Origin: Gordonia sp. (in: high G+C Gram-positive bacteria)
GTDB taxonomy: Bacteria; Actinomycetota; Actinomycetes; Mycobacteriales; Mycobacteriaceae
DNA: 40,566 bases
NCBI RefSeq assembly: GCF_020438995.1
Contig: NZ_JAGQTN010000112.1
Coordinates: 1 to 40,566, forward strand
Direction: 5' to 3'
A program made the translations under genes and the position numbers. The notes beneath the pieces were generated by a model. It saw nothing but the letters and a program-made list of their open reading frames with translations. It was not told where the DNA came from and did not search any database. Positions 24,968-35,521 of the stretch are shown piece after piece; positions within the stretch are counted from its first letter, which is position 1; each line of letters starts with the position of its first letter.

Positions 24968-26440
24968 GTGGCTGACTCGTCTGCGCTCGGCGCCCCGACA
25001 CCGGCAGGGTCCGGTACCGGCGCTCTCAACAGGTTCTTCAAGATCAGTGAACGGGGGTCGACGCTGAGCCGCGAGGTCCGCGGCGGTCTTGTCACCTTCT
25101 TCACGATGGCCTACATCGTGGTGCTCAACCCGATCATCATCGGCGGTGAGCACAACACCGACGCCAATGGGCACTTCCTGCAACTAGATCAGGTAGCCGC
25201 GGTCACCGCGCTGGTCGCGGGCGTCATGTCGATCATCTTCGGCATCGTCGCGAACTATCCGTTCGCGCTGGCCGCGGGTCTGGGCATCAACAGCCTGCTC
25301 GCGGTGACCATCGCCCCGCAGATGTCGTGGCCGGCGGCGATGGGCCTGGTGGTGATCGACGGCATCATCATCGTCGTGCTGGCGGCCACCGGATTCCGCA
25401 CTGCCGTATTCAACGCCGTGCCGACCGAACTCAAGGCGGCGATCGCGGCCGGTATCGGGTGTTTCATCGCATTCGTCGGGATGGTCGACGCCGGATTCGT
25501 CCACCGTGTTCCCGACGCCGCCAACACGACGGTGCCCGTGCAGTTGGGCACGGAGGGCAATTCGATCGCCACGGTGCCGACGCTGATCTTCGTCGTCGGC
25601 GTGCTGCTGATGGCCGCGCTGGTGGTGTGGCGGGTTCCCGGCGGCCTGCTGCTGGGCATCGCGATCATGACCGTGGTGTCGGTGGTCGTCGAGTCGGTGT
25701 TCGACTTCGGGTCCGGGGCCACGGAGAAGGGCGGCTGGAGTCTGTCGGTTCCTTCGATCCCCGACAGCGTGGGCGGTCTGCCGGATCTGAGTCTGGTCGG
25801 CGAGGTCGATCTGTTCGGGGCGTTCAGTCAGATCTCGGTGTTCGCCGCGTGTGCGCTGGTGTTCGCACTGGTGCTGTCGAACTTCTTCGACGCCATGGGC
25901 ACGATGACCGGGCTCGGGCAGGAGGCGGGCCTCGCCGACAAGGACGGCGCCCTGCCGGGTATCGGCCGGGCGTTGATCGTCGAGGGCTCGGGCGCGGTGG
26001 TCGGCGGTGCGGCGTCGGCCTCGTCCAACACGGTTTTCGTCGAGTCCGCGTCGGGTATCGCCGAGGGCGCACGCACCGGACTCGCCAATGTCGTCACCGG
26101 TGCTCTGTTCCTCGTGGCGATGTTCTTGACACCGATTTACAGCATCATTCCGCTCGAGGCGGTGGCGCCGTCACTCGTTGTGGTGGGTGGAATGATGATT
26201 TCTCAGGTGCGCAATATAGACTTCACACGGTTCGACATTGCGCTGCCATGTTTCCTGACGATCGTGACGATGCCGTTCACCTATTCGATCGCCAACGGAA
26301 TCGGTGTCGGATTTGTCAGCTGGGTGGTGCTGGCGGCCGCGTCGGGCAAGGCGAAAGCGGTGCATCCGCTGCTGTGGCTGGTGGCGGCGGTGTTCGTGCT
26401 TTACTTTGTCCGCGAACCAATCTCAAATCTTTTCGATTAG
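24968..26440 (+). CDS. NCS2 purine permease, AzgA type (guanine/hypoxanthine)
   Basis: A 490-residue permease with about 13 helices. AzgA-type signatures are GLVTFFTMAYIVVLNP near 40, AAGLGINSLLAVTIAP, VVLSNFFDAMGTMTGLGQEAGL (with the Asp of the family's DTMGT-like motif at about 309) and SNTVFVESASGIAEGARTGLANVVTG. Family members import adenine, guanine or hypoxanthine with protons; which one cannot be told here. GTG start with no Shine-Dalgarno, behind a leaderless-type -10. M. tuberculosis lacks a permease at this point as I recall it (PPE13 lies there), so it may be a genus-specific insertion between the DUF2530 and MarR genes. Confidence 0.93.
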   Translation: MADSSALGAPTPAGSGTGALNRFFKISERGSTLSREVRGGLVTFFTMAYIVVLNPIIIGGEHNTDANGHFLQLDQVAAVTALVAGVMSIIFGIVANYPFALAAGLGINSLLAVTIAPQMSWPAAMGLVVIDGIIIVVLAATGFRTAVFNAVPTELKAAIAAGIGCFIAFVGMVDAGFVHRVPDAANTTVPVQLGTEGNSIATVPTLIFVVGVLLMAALVVWRVPGGLLLGIAIMTVVSVVVESVFDFGSGATEKGGWSLSVPSIPDSVGGLPDLSLVGEVDLFGAFSQISVFAACALVFALVLSNFFDAMGTMTGLGQEAGLADKDGALPGIGRALIVEGSGAVVGGAASASSNTVFVESASGIAEGARTGLANVVTGALFLVAMFLTPIYSIIPLEAVAPSLVVVGGMMISQVRNIDFTRFDIALPCFLTIVTMPFTYSIANGIGVGFVSWVVLAAASGKAKAVHPLLWLVAAVFVLYFVREPISNLFD

Positions 26441-26553
26441 CAATCACCCGTACGGACTACAAGTTTGTGGCGTGTCGTGGGTCCTTGGTCCCTTATCTGG
26501 GCTAAATACCCACCCGGCCTGATTCTTTAATACGTTGCATCCACGTTGTCGAT

Positions 26554-26559
26554 TAGTCT
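26554..26559 (+). promoter_or_regulatory. Probable leaderless -10 (TAGTCT) of the marR gene
   Basis: TAGTCT fits TANNNT and ends 6 nt before the GTG at 26566. No Shine-Dalgarno is present. A direct repeat ACGTTG (26532-26537 and 26543-26548, 11 bp apart) lies just upstream and could be a regulator site. Upstream, GTGGGT (26477-26482) and ACCCAC (26508-26513) could form a weak permease terminator. Confidence 0.4.
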
Positions 26560-26565
26560 GTCAGC

Positions 26566-27126
26566 GTGAACGAGATTTACGATGTCGACCGGTTGCCGGG
26601 CGATCTGTCGTTGGTTGTGGTCAGGCTGGCTCGTCGCCTGCGGGGCCGTCGCGGAGCCAAGTCCGTGTCCCTGACCCAGCTGTCGGCGTTGAGCACCCTG
26701 CATCATGAGGGGCCGATGACACCGGGTGCGCTCGCCATGGCCGAACGGGTACAGCCCCCGTCGATGACCCGGGTGATCGCCTCACTGGCCGAGCTCGGCA
26801 TGGTCAAGAGGGAACCGCACCCGACCGATGGACGGCAGGCCATCGTGTCACTGGCCGCTCGCGGAGCCGACGCGATCGCCGAAGAACTCGCCGCGCGCGA
26901 GGAATGGCTCAGCCGGCGGCTCGCCGAACTCACCACCGAGGAGCGCGACGCGCTGCACCGGGTGGTCGGCATCATGGACAAGATCATCCACAGCGCCGAC
27001 GACATTGATGAGAACGCGCCCCGCGCGGTGGATGAGATCGCGCCTCGCGCGGTGGATGAGATCGCGCCACGCGCGGCGATGGGTGCGGTCCCGCCGCCGG
27101 TACCCGTCATAGTTCCGGTCGCCTGA
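26566..27126 (+). CDS. MarR-family regulator with repeat tail (Rv0880-like)
   Basis: A 186-residue winged-helix regulator. The first 143 residues match the MarR fold: LSLVVVRLARRLRG, VSLTQLSALSTLHHEGPMTPGALA, the recognition helix VQPPSMTRVIASLAELGMV, the wing KREPHPTDGRQAIVSLAARG and the dimer helices. It fits M. tuberculosis Rv0880 by position. The last 43 residues are unusual: three copies of an eight-residue unit (DENAPRAV, DEIAPRAV, DEIAPRAA) and a Pro/Val-rich end, not expected in the family. GTG start, leaderless-type promoter. Such repressors commonly control their own gene and an exporter or redox gene; the target is not evident. Confidence 0.9.
   Translation: MNEIYDVDRLPGDLSLVVVRLARRLRGRRGAKSVSLTQLSALSTLHHEGPMTPGALAMAERVQPPSMTRVIASLAELGMVKREPHPTDGRQAIVSLAARGADAIAEELAAREEWLSRRLAELTTEERDALHRVVGIMDKIIHSADDIDENAPRAVDEIAPRAVDEIAPRAAMGAVPPPVPVIVPVA
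27007..27078 (+). repeat. 24-bp tandem repeat, 3 copies, in marR
   Basis: Units at 27007-27030, 27031-27054 and 27055-27078, differing at a few bases. In frame, they encode DE(N/I)APRA(V/A) in the C-terminal tail of the MarR protein. Confidence 0.93.
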
Positions 27127-27137
27127 GATCCGGTCGC

Positions 27138-27175
27138 CTGACACTCGACCGGCACCCGTGCCGATCGGGCGTCAG
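27138..27175. terminator. Long hairpin between convergent marR and Eis-like genes
   Basis: Two 18-nt arms starting CTGACACTCGACCGGCAC pair around a 2-nt loop with 15 Watson-Crick pairs, one wobble and two mismatches. It is placed to stop transcription from both sides. No T-tract. Confidence 0.65.
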
Positions 27176-27208
27176 ACAACCGGCCGATCAGAACCCCGGC
27201 CGATCAGA

Positions 27209-28483
27209 TCAGAAGTAGGTGCCCGCGAACGGTGCCCGATCGGTGGCCCACGCCCGATCCAGTGCTGCGGTGATGTCCGGACCGGCCGTCCACAGCCTTC
27301 CGGCGGCCGCCATCGCCGACGGTGCGATCGCGCCCAGATAGATCGAACCCAGTACCGCGATATCCATGCGCACATCGGGTTCGGCCGTCGACGGGGCAAC
27401 CTGTGCGACTCCGTCGGTCACCTGGAGGCCGAACGTGCCCCCGCGGCCACGGAATGGGTCCTCTATGTCGATCACCACGTCGAGATCGCCGCGGTAGCCA
27501 CGCAGCGTCAGGGCCGCCGGAATGTCGAGAATCCGCAGCCACATCGCGTCGCCACGTGCCTCGCGCGCCACCGGCCGAAAATCGGTCACAGCCAGCGGCA
27601 ACGGGTCGTCGGTGGGCAGCTGAACGTCCACAGTGCTCACCAGGTCGAGATTGAGCAACACCCGCCACAGTTCGCGATGCGCCTCATCGGTGACCGCGAC
27701 GAAATCGAAGACATCGGCGCGGACGATGCGGACCGTGCGGGATGCCGCGGGGTCGTCGGCGACGCTGTAGCGCGCATAGCCGTCCTGATGCAGCAGTACG
27801 TGCACGGCCTCTGTACCCGGCGCCGGTGTGTCCGTATCCGGGACGATACGGAATATGTTCCGCCATCGGTTCTCGTTCCGATGGACCGCGCCGGGTCGCG
27901 TTCGTGCCCACCGGTCATGCAGAACGGGAAGCACTTTCGTGATATCTCCCGGTGCGGCGTAGACGACGGGAGTGGTACCCGAGGTATCGGCCTCCGCCCG
28001 TAGCTGAGCCTTCTCGATCTCGATCCGATACGAATCGGTGAACGTGGCCGGGCCGAAACCATAGCGCTCGTAGATGGTCGCCTCCGATGCGATGAGCGCG
28101 GCCAACGGATACTCTTCGGACTCCCACTGGTCGAACAGATCACTCATCATCGCCCGCAGGATGCCCCGGCGCCGATGCGTCGAGGCCACCGACACCCAGG
28201 TGAGGCCGGCAGCCCGCACGACCGGTTGATCAGGACCGGGCACGGTGATCTGCAAGCGCTCGAAGGTGGCGACGCCGGCCAGCGACTGGCCGGCCGTGAT
28301 CGCCGGATCTCGCACGACGACTACATCGTCGTTGCCGTACATTCCGCGCACGGAGGCCCGATCGGACTCCGGCATCGGGCCTTGTTGCAGGAAGGCCCGT
28401 GCGTCGGCGACGAAGATGTCCGGCCAGTCGTCGTCGGTGGCGCGGCGCAGCTCGAAGGGGAATTCCGGGTTCGAAGTACTCAC
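27209..28483 (-). CDS. Eis-like GNAT N-acetyltransferase
   Basis: A 424-residue three-part Eis-family acetyltransferase: an N-terminal GNAT domain (1-155) with the acetyl-CoA loop VSVASTHRRRGILRAMM (97-113) and the probable general-acid Tyr138 in IYERYGFGPAT; a second, degenerate GNAT domain (about 160-300); a C-terminal SCP2-like domain. The chain ends in Phe (FAGTYF), as in M. tuberculosis Eis, where the C-terminal carboxylate takes part in catalysis. Eis acetylates amines, including aminoglycosides and protein lysines; the natural substrate here is unknown. GTG start with GTGGAG just upstream. It diverges from the SpoU methyltransferase gene; I do not recall an Eis paralogue here in M. tuberculosis. 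Confidence 0.88.
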   Translation of the reverse strand: MSTSNPEFPFELRRATDDDWPDIFVADARAFLQQGPMPESDRASVRGMYGNDDVVVVRDPAITAGQSLAGVATFERLQITVPGPDQPVVRAAGLTWVSVASTHRRRGILRAMMSDLFDQWESEEYPLAALIASEATIYERYGFGPATFTDSYRIEIEKAQLRAEADTSGTTPVVYAAPGDITKVLPVLHDRWARTRPGAVHRNENRWRNIFRIVPDTDTPAPGTEAVHVLLHQDGYARYSVADDPAASRTVRIVRADVFDFVAVTDEAHRELWRVLLNLDLVSTVDVQLPTDDPLPLAVTDFRPVAREARGDAMWLRILDIPAALTLRGYRGDLDVVIDIEDPFRGRGGTFGLQVTDGVAQVAPSTAEPDVRMDIAVLGSIYLGAIAPSAMAAAGRLWTAGPDITAALDRAWATDRAPFAGTYF

Positions 28484-28532
28484 CGCTCCACGGTGTCACA
28501 GCATGTCAAGTGGATTTGGCAGACTTGACCGC

Positions 28533-29495
28533 GTGTCGTTCCCAGATGCCGAGTCCCCAGATACCGAGTCCCCGGACGCCGAATCCGCAGCCGTCGACAG
28601 AGCGCTCGTCCCCGACGGTCTCTCGGTGACCGTCGTCGACATCGACGACCCCGGCGACCTGCGCGTCGACGACTTCCGGGACCTGAACTCCGTGGACCGC
28701 CGGCCGGATCTGCCCGCACTGCCGGGCGGTCGCGTCGGCAAGGGACTGGTGATCGCCGAAGGGGTGCTGGTCGCGCAGCGGATGATCGCCTCGCGATTCG
28801 CGCCGCACGCCTTCCTCGGTGTCGACAAGCGGTTACATGAGCTGGCCGCTGATCTGCGTGACCCGTCGCTGGTCGGGGTGCCGTTCTACCGGGCGAGCGC
28901 CGACGTCATGGCGCAGGTCGTCGGGTTCCACCTCAACCGCGGCGTGCTCGCGGTGGCCCGCAGACCGCACGTCCTTGATGTCCCGCACGTCCTTGATGTG
29001 GCCGACGTGCTGGTGGGTGCGCGGACCGTCGCGGTGCTCGAAGGCGTCAACGACCACGAGAACATCGGCAGCATCTTCCGCAACGCCGCTGGTCTCGGCG
29101 TCGACGCCGTGCTGTTCGGGGCCGGGTGTGCCGACCCCCTGTACCGGCGTTGTGTCCGGGTGTCGATGGGGCATGCGCTGCTCGTGCCGTTCACGGCTTT
29201 CACCGACTGGCCGGGTGGGTTGGACATATTGCACGAGAACGGTTTTCAGACGTTGTCGCTGACTCCCGAGCCGTCCTCGCCCGATCTCGCGCGGGCATTG
29301 ATCGATCCGGCGACCGGCGCGCCGCGGGACAAGGTCGCGTTCCTGGTGGGGGCCGAGGGGCCCGGCCTGACGCGGGCCGCGATGCGGGCCAGCCACATCC
29401 GGGCACGTATCCCGATGTCGCGGGGCACCGACTCCCTCAACGTGGCCACCGCCGCCGCCATCGCATTCTACGAACGGGTGAGGGCCGGGCGATGA
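28533..29495 (+). CDS. SpoU/TrmH-type RNA 2'-O-methyltransferase
   Basis: A 320-residue SPOUT methyltransferase with an N-terminal substrate-binding domain (FRDLNSVDRRPDLPALPGG, KGLVIAEGVLVAQRMIAS) and the three knot motifs: EGVNDHENIGSIFRNAAGLG (motif 1), VAFLVGAEGPGLT (motif 2) and RIPMSRGTDSLNVATAAAIAFYE (motif 3). Matches M. tuberculosis Rv0881 by position. Probable target is rRNA or tRNA ribose; the residue is not predictable. GTG 28533 is the first reasonable start; the first 20 residues contain three copies of a DAESP-like unit from a 15-bp repeat (28542-28586). Inside, PHVLDV is duplicated (18-bp repeat, 28965-29000), an insertion between the two domains. ATGA overlap with the next gene. 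Confidence 0.9.
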   Translation: MSFPDAESPDTESPDAESAAVDRALVPDGLSVTVVDIDDPGDLRVDDFRDLNSVDRRPDLPALPGGRVGKGLVIAEGVLVAQRMIASRFAPHAFLGVDKRLHELAADLRDPSLVGVPFYRASADVMAQVVGFHLNRGVLAVARRPHVLDVPHVLDVADVLVGARTVAVLEGVNDHENIGSIFRNAAGLGVDAVLFGAGCADPLYRRCVRVSMGHALLVPFTAFTDWPGGLDILHENGFQTLSLTPEPSSPDLARALIDPATGAPRDKVAFLVGAEGPGLTRAAMRASHIRARIPMSRGTDSLNVATAAAIAFYERVRAGR

Positions 29496-29779
29496 GTGTC
29501 GCGCCACCGCCCGAACCGACACCGTGGGCGCTGGGCCTACTCGTCGCCACCGCGCTGGCGTTGTTCAGCGCCTGTCTGCTCGTGGGGATCAACGACCTCA
29601 TCGGCGGTATCCGGTGGTGGCTCGGCTGGATCGCGACGGCAGTCGTGGCGGTAGGCATCGCGTGGACGCTGTGGGACCTACGGCTGCGGCCGGTCTGGCG
29701 GTGGCTGGTCGCCGGCAGCTACGTGGGACTGCTCGCAGGGCTCGGGGCCGGCGTGGTACTCACCTTCGTTCCGCACTGA
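29492..29779 (+). CDS. DUF2537 membrane protein (Rv0882-like)
   Basis: A 95-residue membrane protein with three predicted helices (about 13-33, 40-60, 69-91): WALGLLVATALALFSACLLVG, WLGWIATAVVAVGIAWTLW and WLVAGSYVGLLAGLGAGVVLTF. The ATG overlaps the SpoU stop (ATGA), so expression is coupled. Size and position fit M. tuberculosis Rv0882 (DUF2537). Function unknown. Confidence 0.85.
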   Translation: MSVAPPPEPTPWALGLLVATALALFSACLLVGINDLIGGIRWWLGWIATAVVAVGIAWTLWDLRLRPVWRWLVAGSYVGLLAGLGAGVVLTFVPH

Positions 29780-29857
29780 CTTTCATCCCGAACTGACCGT
29801 CATCGCGCACCCGCGCCCGTGACTGTCCTGAAGACCGCTCTCCTGGAGACCGGGCCC

Positions 29858-30988
29858 CTAGAGACCAAAGCCGAAATACTGGCCGATGCGCTTGCCGATG
29901 CCGACTCTGGGTGCCCGGACCGAACCCCGCGGCTCCCGCTCCGGCTCCAGCTCCGGCTCGCCGGCCGGTACCACGGCAACCGTGACCGATCGTGCGGGTG
30001 CGGCGGTCATGAGGCCGGCCGCCCGGAGGACCGGCGCGAGGGGGGCGGTCACGGGGTCGGCATACACCGAAGTCGGCAGTTGGAGCGCGGGTTGGGAGAC
30101 GAAGTCCCCTGATCCCATAGGGTCCCCGGACGTCATGGGATCCCCCGATGTCATGAGGTCGGCTGTCATGGGGCCGGCTGTCGCGGGGTCGAATGTCGCG
30201 GGGTCGAACGTCATGGGGTCGAATGCAACGGGCACCGGCGCCTGCGATGCGAGCGGGGCCGTCACGATGTCGGAATCATCGGGAACCTGTGTCCGTTGCG
30301 GTGGGACGGACGTCACCACATCGTCCTCGGTCGGGACATAACCGGCCGGATGGATCCGGAAACCGACCACCGGGATCGACTCCGGATCGCTGTCGGTGTC
30401 GGCGAGCGGGTGCGTGAAGCGGAAGCCGAGCCAGTCACGGTTGGCCTGCTCGGCGAGTTCCTGGGGGTGGAACGGCAACGCCATCAGCTCCGGCTGGGTG
30501 CCTGGCGCATAGTAGATCGGGCATTCGCCCGCCCAGAACGGCCGCTCGAACACGAACGGGATGCCTTCGTCCTGATGGATGTCCACGGGGTCGGCCGCGA
30601 ACGATCGGCGCAGCGTGCCGTTCTCCCACCGGGCGAAGCAGCCCAGCGCGGTGTCGGGGTCGGTGTGCAGCAAGGTCACCACGGAACTGCGGCGCATGGC
30701 CGAGATCGTGCACGTGAGCGTCGACGGGCGGGCGGTGGCGAACCGGGAGGACATGACGACGGCCAGGCCACCGTAGGAGCCGACGTACACCATCGAATCG
30801 GGGTCCGATTCGGCAAGCTCAGCGGCTGTGGCCAGGTCTGTCTCGACGGCGGGGACCAGCACCTTGTCGTCGTAGATCGGCGCGACGAGCGCGCCGGCGT
30901 CGTCGGCATTGTTGACGAGGCCTTGGCGGATACGGACCGTGGCGTCCGGTGTGTCGATGAACCAGACGGCTGTGGCGCGGGCGGACAC
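29858..30988 (-). CDS. DUF6928-like protein with repeat-rich tail
   Basis: A 376-residue protein. The first 230 residues look folded and soluble (ATAVWFIDTPDATVRIRQGL, SMVYVGSYGGLAVVMSSRFA, FARWENGTLRRSFAADPVDI, IPFVFERPFWAGE) and resemble the family I know as DUF6928, though I cannot confirm it. The tail is low complexity with five-residue units such as FDPAT, FDPMT and SGDPM from a 15-bp DNA repeat (about 30107-30225), ending in GKRIGQYFGFGL. GTG 30988 is 3 bp after the sepH stop, so it is in the sepH transcript and may share a division-related role (inference). In 29780-29857 nothing is seen. Confidence 0.75.
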   Translation of the reverse strand: MSARATAVWFIDTPDATVRIRQGLVNNADDAGALVAPIYDDKVLVPAVETDLATAAELAESDPDSMVYVGSYGGLAVVMSSRFATARPSTLTCTISAMRRSSVVTLLHTDPDTALGCFARWENGTLRRSFAADPVDIHQDEGIPFVFERPFWAGECPIYYAPGTQPELMALPFHPQELAEQANRDWLGFRFTHPLADTDSDPESIPVVGFRIHPAGYVPTEDDVVTSVPPQRTQVPDDSDIVTAPLASQAPVPVAFDPMTFDPATFDPATAGPMTADLMTSGDPMTSGDPMGSGDFVSQPALQLPTSVYADPVTAPLAPVLRAAGLMTAAPARSVTVAVVPAGEPELEPEREPRGSVRAPRVGIGKRIGQYFGFGL

Positions 30989-30991
30989 GGC

Positions 30992-32023
30992 TCAGCTGTG
31001 CCCGTTGCCGCGGACGCCCAGCAGGACGTCCTCCCAGGCCGGGACCGATGGAGTGCGGGACCTGCGTCGAGGTTTCACAGCGACGTCGTTGCTGTGGGCA
31101 TCGTCGTGATGGGCGGGGTCCTGATGAGCGGCGTCTTGATGGGCGGTGTCCCGATGGGCGGCGTCGTGACGGTCATCGTCCTGAAGGGCATCGTGCACGG
31201 GCTCCTCGTGGTCTTCGGAATCGGTGATGTCGGGTGCCGCACCCCCGGTCACCCCGTCACCGCCCATCGGCCCGGGCTCCGGGTACGCATCGTCGTGTGC
31301 GGCGACGTCGGCCACGAGCGGCACGATCGGGGCTGCCGGGTCGGGTGACACCTGCTGCGGTTGATCGGCGAATGCCGCCGGCAGCGTGTCGGGCTGCGCC
31401 GACTGCCCGACCACCACCGGCGACAGTCTCGGCCGCGGTGTGATCAGTTCCGGGTGGGTGATCTCGTATGCCAGTTCGTCGAGCGGATCGGTGATGCCGC
31501 CGTGCGATCCGGGCCGGTACCGCCAGTGGGCGTAGAAGTCGGTGTGCCCCACCAGCCACATGAGCTGGATGACCCACTCGCCGTCGTCGCCCTTCCAGGC
31601 GTCCCAGTCGATTTCGGTGGAGCTGTAACCGAACGCGGAGAATGCCTCGGCGACCGCCTCGGACAGCGTGGATTTGGACGGGCCGTCCTCCCGGAGCGGA
31701 TGCGACTGCGCGGCCAACTCGGTGGCGCGTTGCCGTTCGAGCAGCACCGGATGCGCGAAGCGCTCGATCCGTTCGATGGTGACACCGGCGATCGCGGCCA
31801 CCTCGGCGACGCTCGCACCGCCGCGGATGCGGGCCTGGATCTCGCGCGGCCGCAGCGAACTCTCCATCTCGATCTGGATCTGGCCCAGCCGGGAGAGATC
31901 GCCGCGGGCGGCGGCCCGCAGTCGCTCGTCGGCGACGATCGCGAACCGCTCGGTGGTGTCGGGATCCTGGCAGATGACACGTTTGCCGTCGGTGTCGACA
32001 CCGACGACGCGGAGTTCACGCAT
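30992..32023 (-). CDS. sepH: Septation protein SepH (DUF3071)
   Basis: A 343-residue SepH, which in Streptomyces and mycobacteria binds FtsZ and promotes its assembly at division. The N-terminal DUF3071 part (1-170) starts MRELRVVGVDTDGKRVICQ and holds a helix-turn-helix-like segment ASVAEVAAIAGVTIERIERFAHPVL; WVIQLMWLVGHTDFYAHWRY follows. The middle is disordered, with five-residue His/Asp units (TAHQD, AAHQD, PAHHD; 15-bp DNA repeat near 31100-31165). The C-terminal end PSVPAWEDVLLGVR is the conserved short motif of the family. ATG 32023 has a strong GGAGGAGGAG Shine-Dalgarno. Matches M. tuberculosis Rv0883c by position beside serC. Confidence 0.92.
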   Translation of the reverse strand: MRELRVVGVDTDGKRVICQDPDTTERFAIVADERLRAAARGDLSRLGQIQIEMESSLRPREIQARIRGGASVAEVAAIAGVTIERIERFAHPVLLERQRATELAAQSHPLREDGPSKSTLSEAVAEAFSAFGYSSTEIDWDAWKGDDGEWVIQLMWLVGHTDFYAHWRYRPGSHGGITDPLDELAYEITHPELITPRPRLSPVVVGQSAQPDTLPAAFADQPQQVSPDPAAPIVPLVADVAAHDDAYPEPGPMGGDGVTGGAAPDITDSEDHEEPVHDALQDDDRHDAAHRDTAHQDAAHQDPAHHDDAHSNDVAVKPRRRSRTPSVPAWEDVLLGVRGNGHS

Positions 32024-32153
32024 CTGCTCCTCCTCCGTGACCCTGAGTACCGGTATGACCCTGAGAACAGGCACCGGGCACAGCCTGAATCAGACCCTAG
32101 ATCAGACCGCCGGTTTCGATGCCCGATGACACGCGAAAACCCGTTATCCGCCT

Positions 32154-32200
32154 GCGATGCCAGTGATAGCTGATGCTACAGGTATCGGGCGATGCCAGTG
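32154..32200. repeat. 12-bp direct repeat, 35 bp apart, upstream of sepH
   Basis: GCGATGCCAGTG occurs at 32154-32165 and 32189-32200, between the serC stop and the sepH start. Related ATGCCCGATG and ATCGGGCGATG sequences lie between and beside them. It may mark regulator sites in the sepH promoter region. Confidence 0.5.
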
Positions 32201-32216
32201 TGGCAGAACGTAACTC

Positions 32217-34573
<2,357 letters not shown>

Positions 34574-34698
34574 CGGCCCTCACCTCTTCACGTCGGGGCC
34601 TCGCCGCGCGGGCCTGTGCTGATCGCCGGGCTGCGGCGGTGTCACCTGCTCAAGACTGTAGCCACGTCCACCGTCCGGGCGCTCGCGCAGCGGCGGAG

Positions 34699-34704
34699 TA
34701 ACCT
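34699..34704 (+). promoter_or_regulatory. Probable leaderless -10 (TAACCT) of pdxH
   Basis: TAACCT ends 8 nt before the GTG at 34713, and there is no Shine-Dalgarno before that GTG. Same layout as at 1970 and 24956. Confidence 0.4.
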
Positions 34705-34712
34705 GCCACTAC

Positions 34713-35519
34713 GTGACCGAAGATCTGCCCGGCGACCGCCGGTACACCGTGGATCGGCCCGGCGACCGCCGGTACCATGTCGATCGGCCCGGCGACCGCC
34801 GGTACCGTGTCGACCTGTCCAACCTGCGCGTCGGATACGGCGGCGACACCCCCGCCACCGCGGGGGAAGGTGACCGGGCGGCCGGTGCCGACGGTGTCGG
34901 CGAGAACCTCGACCCGAGCTGGTTGCGCGGCGACCCGCCGTGGCTCGAACTGTTCGAGGTGTGGCTGCACGAGGCGCTCGAAGCCCGCATCCCCGAACCC
35001 AACGCGATGGTGCTCGGTACCGTCGACGCCGACGGACTGCCCGTCACCCGCACCGTGCTGTGCAAGGGCGCCGACGCCGACGGCATCACCTTCTTCACCG
35101 GCTACGACTCGGACAAGGGCCATGACCTGGCCGTCCACCCGCACGCGTCGGTGACGTTCCCGTGGATCGCGCTCGAACGGCAGGTGCACCTGCGGGGACC
35201 GGTCGAGAAGGTGAGCGCCGCAGAAACCGCTGAGTACTGGGCCAAACGTCCCCGCGGATCGCAGCTGTCGGCGTCGGCGTCGGAGCAGTCGCGTCCCATC
35301 GGCAGCCGCCTCGAACTTGAACGCAAGGCCGCCGACGTGGCTGCGGGCTTCGGTGGATTCGATTCGGGCGCACCGGTTCCGGTGCCCGGGCAGTGGGGCG
35401 GGTACCGGATCCGGCCGCGCGTCGTCGAGTTCTGGCAAGGCCGGGCCAACCGGCTGCACAACCGGGTCCGGCTAACCCTCACCGACGACGGCTGGCACGC
35501 GCAGCGATTGCAACCGTAG
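34713..35519 (+). CDS. pdxH: Pyridoxamine 5'-phosphate oxidase PdxH
   Basis: A 268-residue FMN enzyme making pyridoxal 5'-phosphate, cofactor of SerC and the aminotransferase in this window. Core motifs: [96 protein letters not shown], and the C-terminal [16 protein letters not shown] (substrate and FMN contacts). It is some 40-50 residues longer than usual at the N-terminus, where DRRY(T/H/R)VDRPG is repeated three times from a 30-bp DNA repeat, possibly an expansion of the family's N-terminal Arg/Tyr segment. GTG start. The next MFS gene begins 2 bp after the stop. Confidence 0.95.
   Translation: MTEDLPGDRRYTVDRPGDRRYHVDRPGDRRYRVDLSNLRVGYGGDTPATAGEGDRAAGADGVGENLDPSWLRGDPPWLELFEVWLHEALEARIPEPNAMVLGTVDADGLPVTRTVLCKGADADGITFFTGYDSDKGHDLAVHPHASVTFPWIALERQVHLRGPVEKVSAAETAEYWAKRPRGSQLSASASEQSRPIGSRLELERKAADVAAGFGGFDSGAPVPVPGQWGGYRIRPRVVEFWQGRANRLHNRVRLTLTDDGWHAQRLQP
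34727..34816 (+). repeat. 30-bp tandem repeat, 3 copies, in pdxH
   Basis: Units at 34727-34756, 34757-34786 and 34787-34816, each starting GCCCGGCGACCGCCGGTAC and differing in the last third. In frame, they encode ten-residue units PGDRRYxVDx at the N-terminus of PdxH. Confidence 0.95.
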
Positions 35520-35521
35520 GG

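Noticed and set aside
24946-25104. N-terminal extension of the DUF2530 protein by 53 residues
   Set aside because: It overlaps the divergent permease coding region, lies upstream of the likely promoter and exceeds the family length.
35393-35521. Longer N-terminus for the EntS-like exporter
   Set aside because: The extra 43 residues are read from pdxH in another frame and are Arg/Pro-rich; MFS proteins of this type start at MARLLAD.
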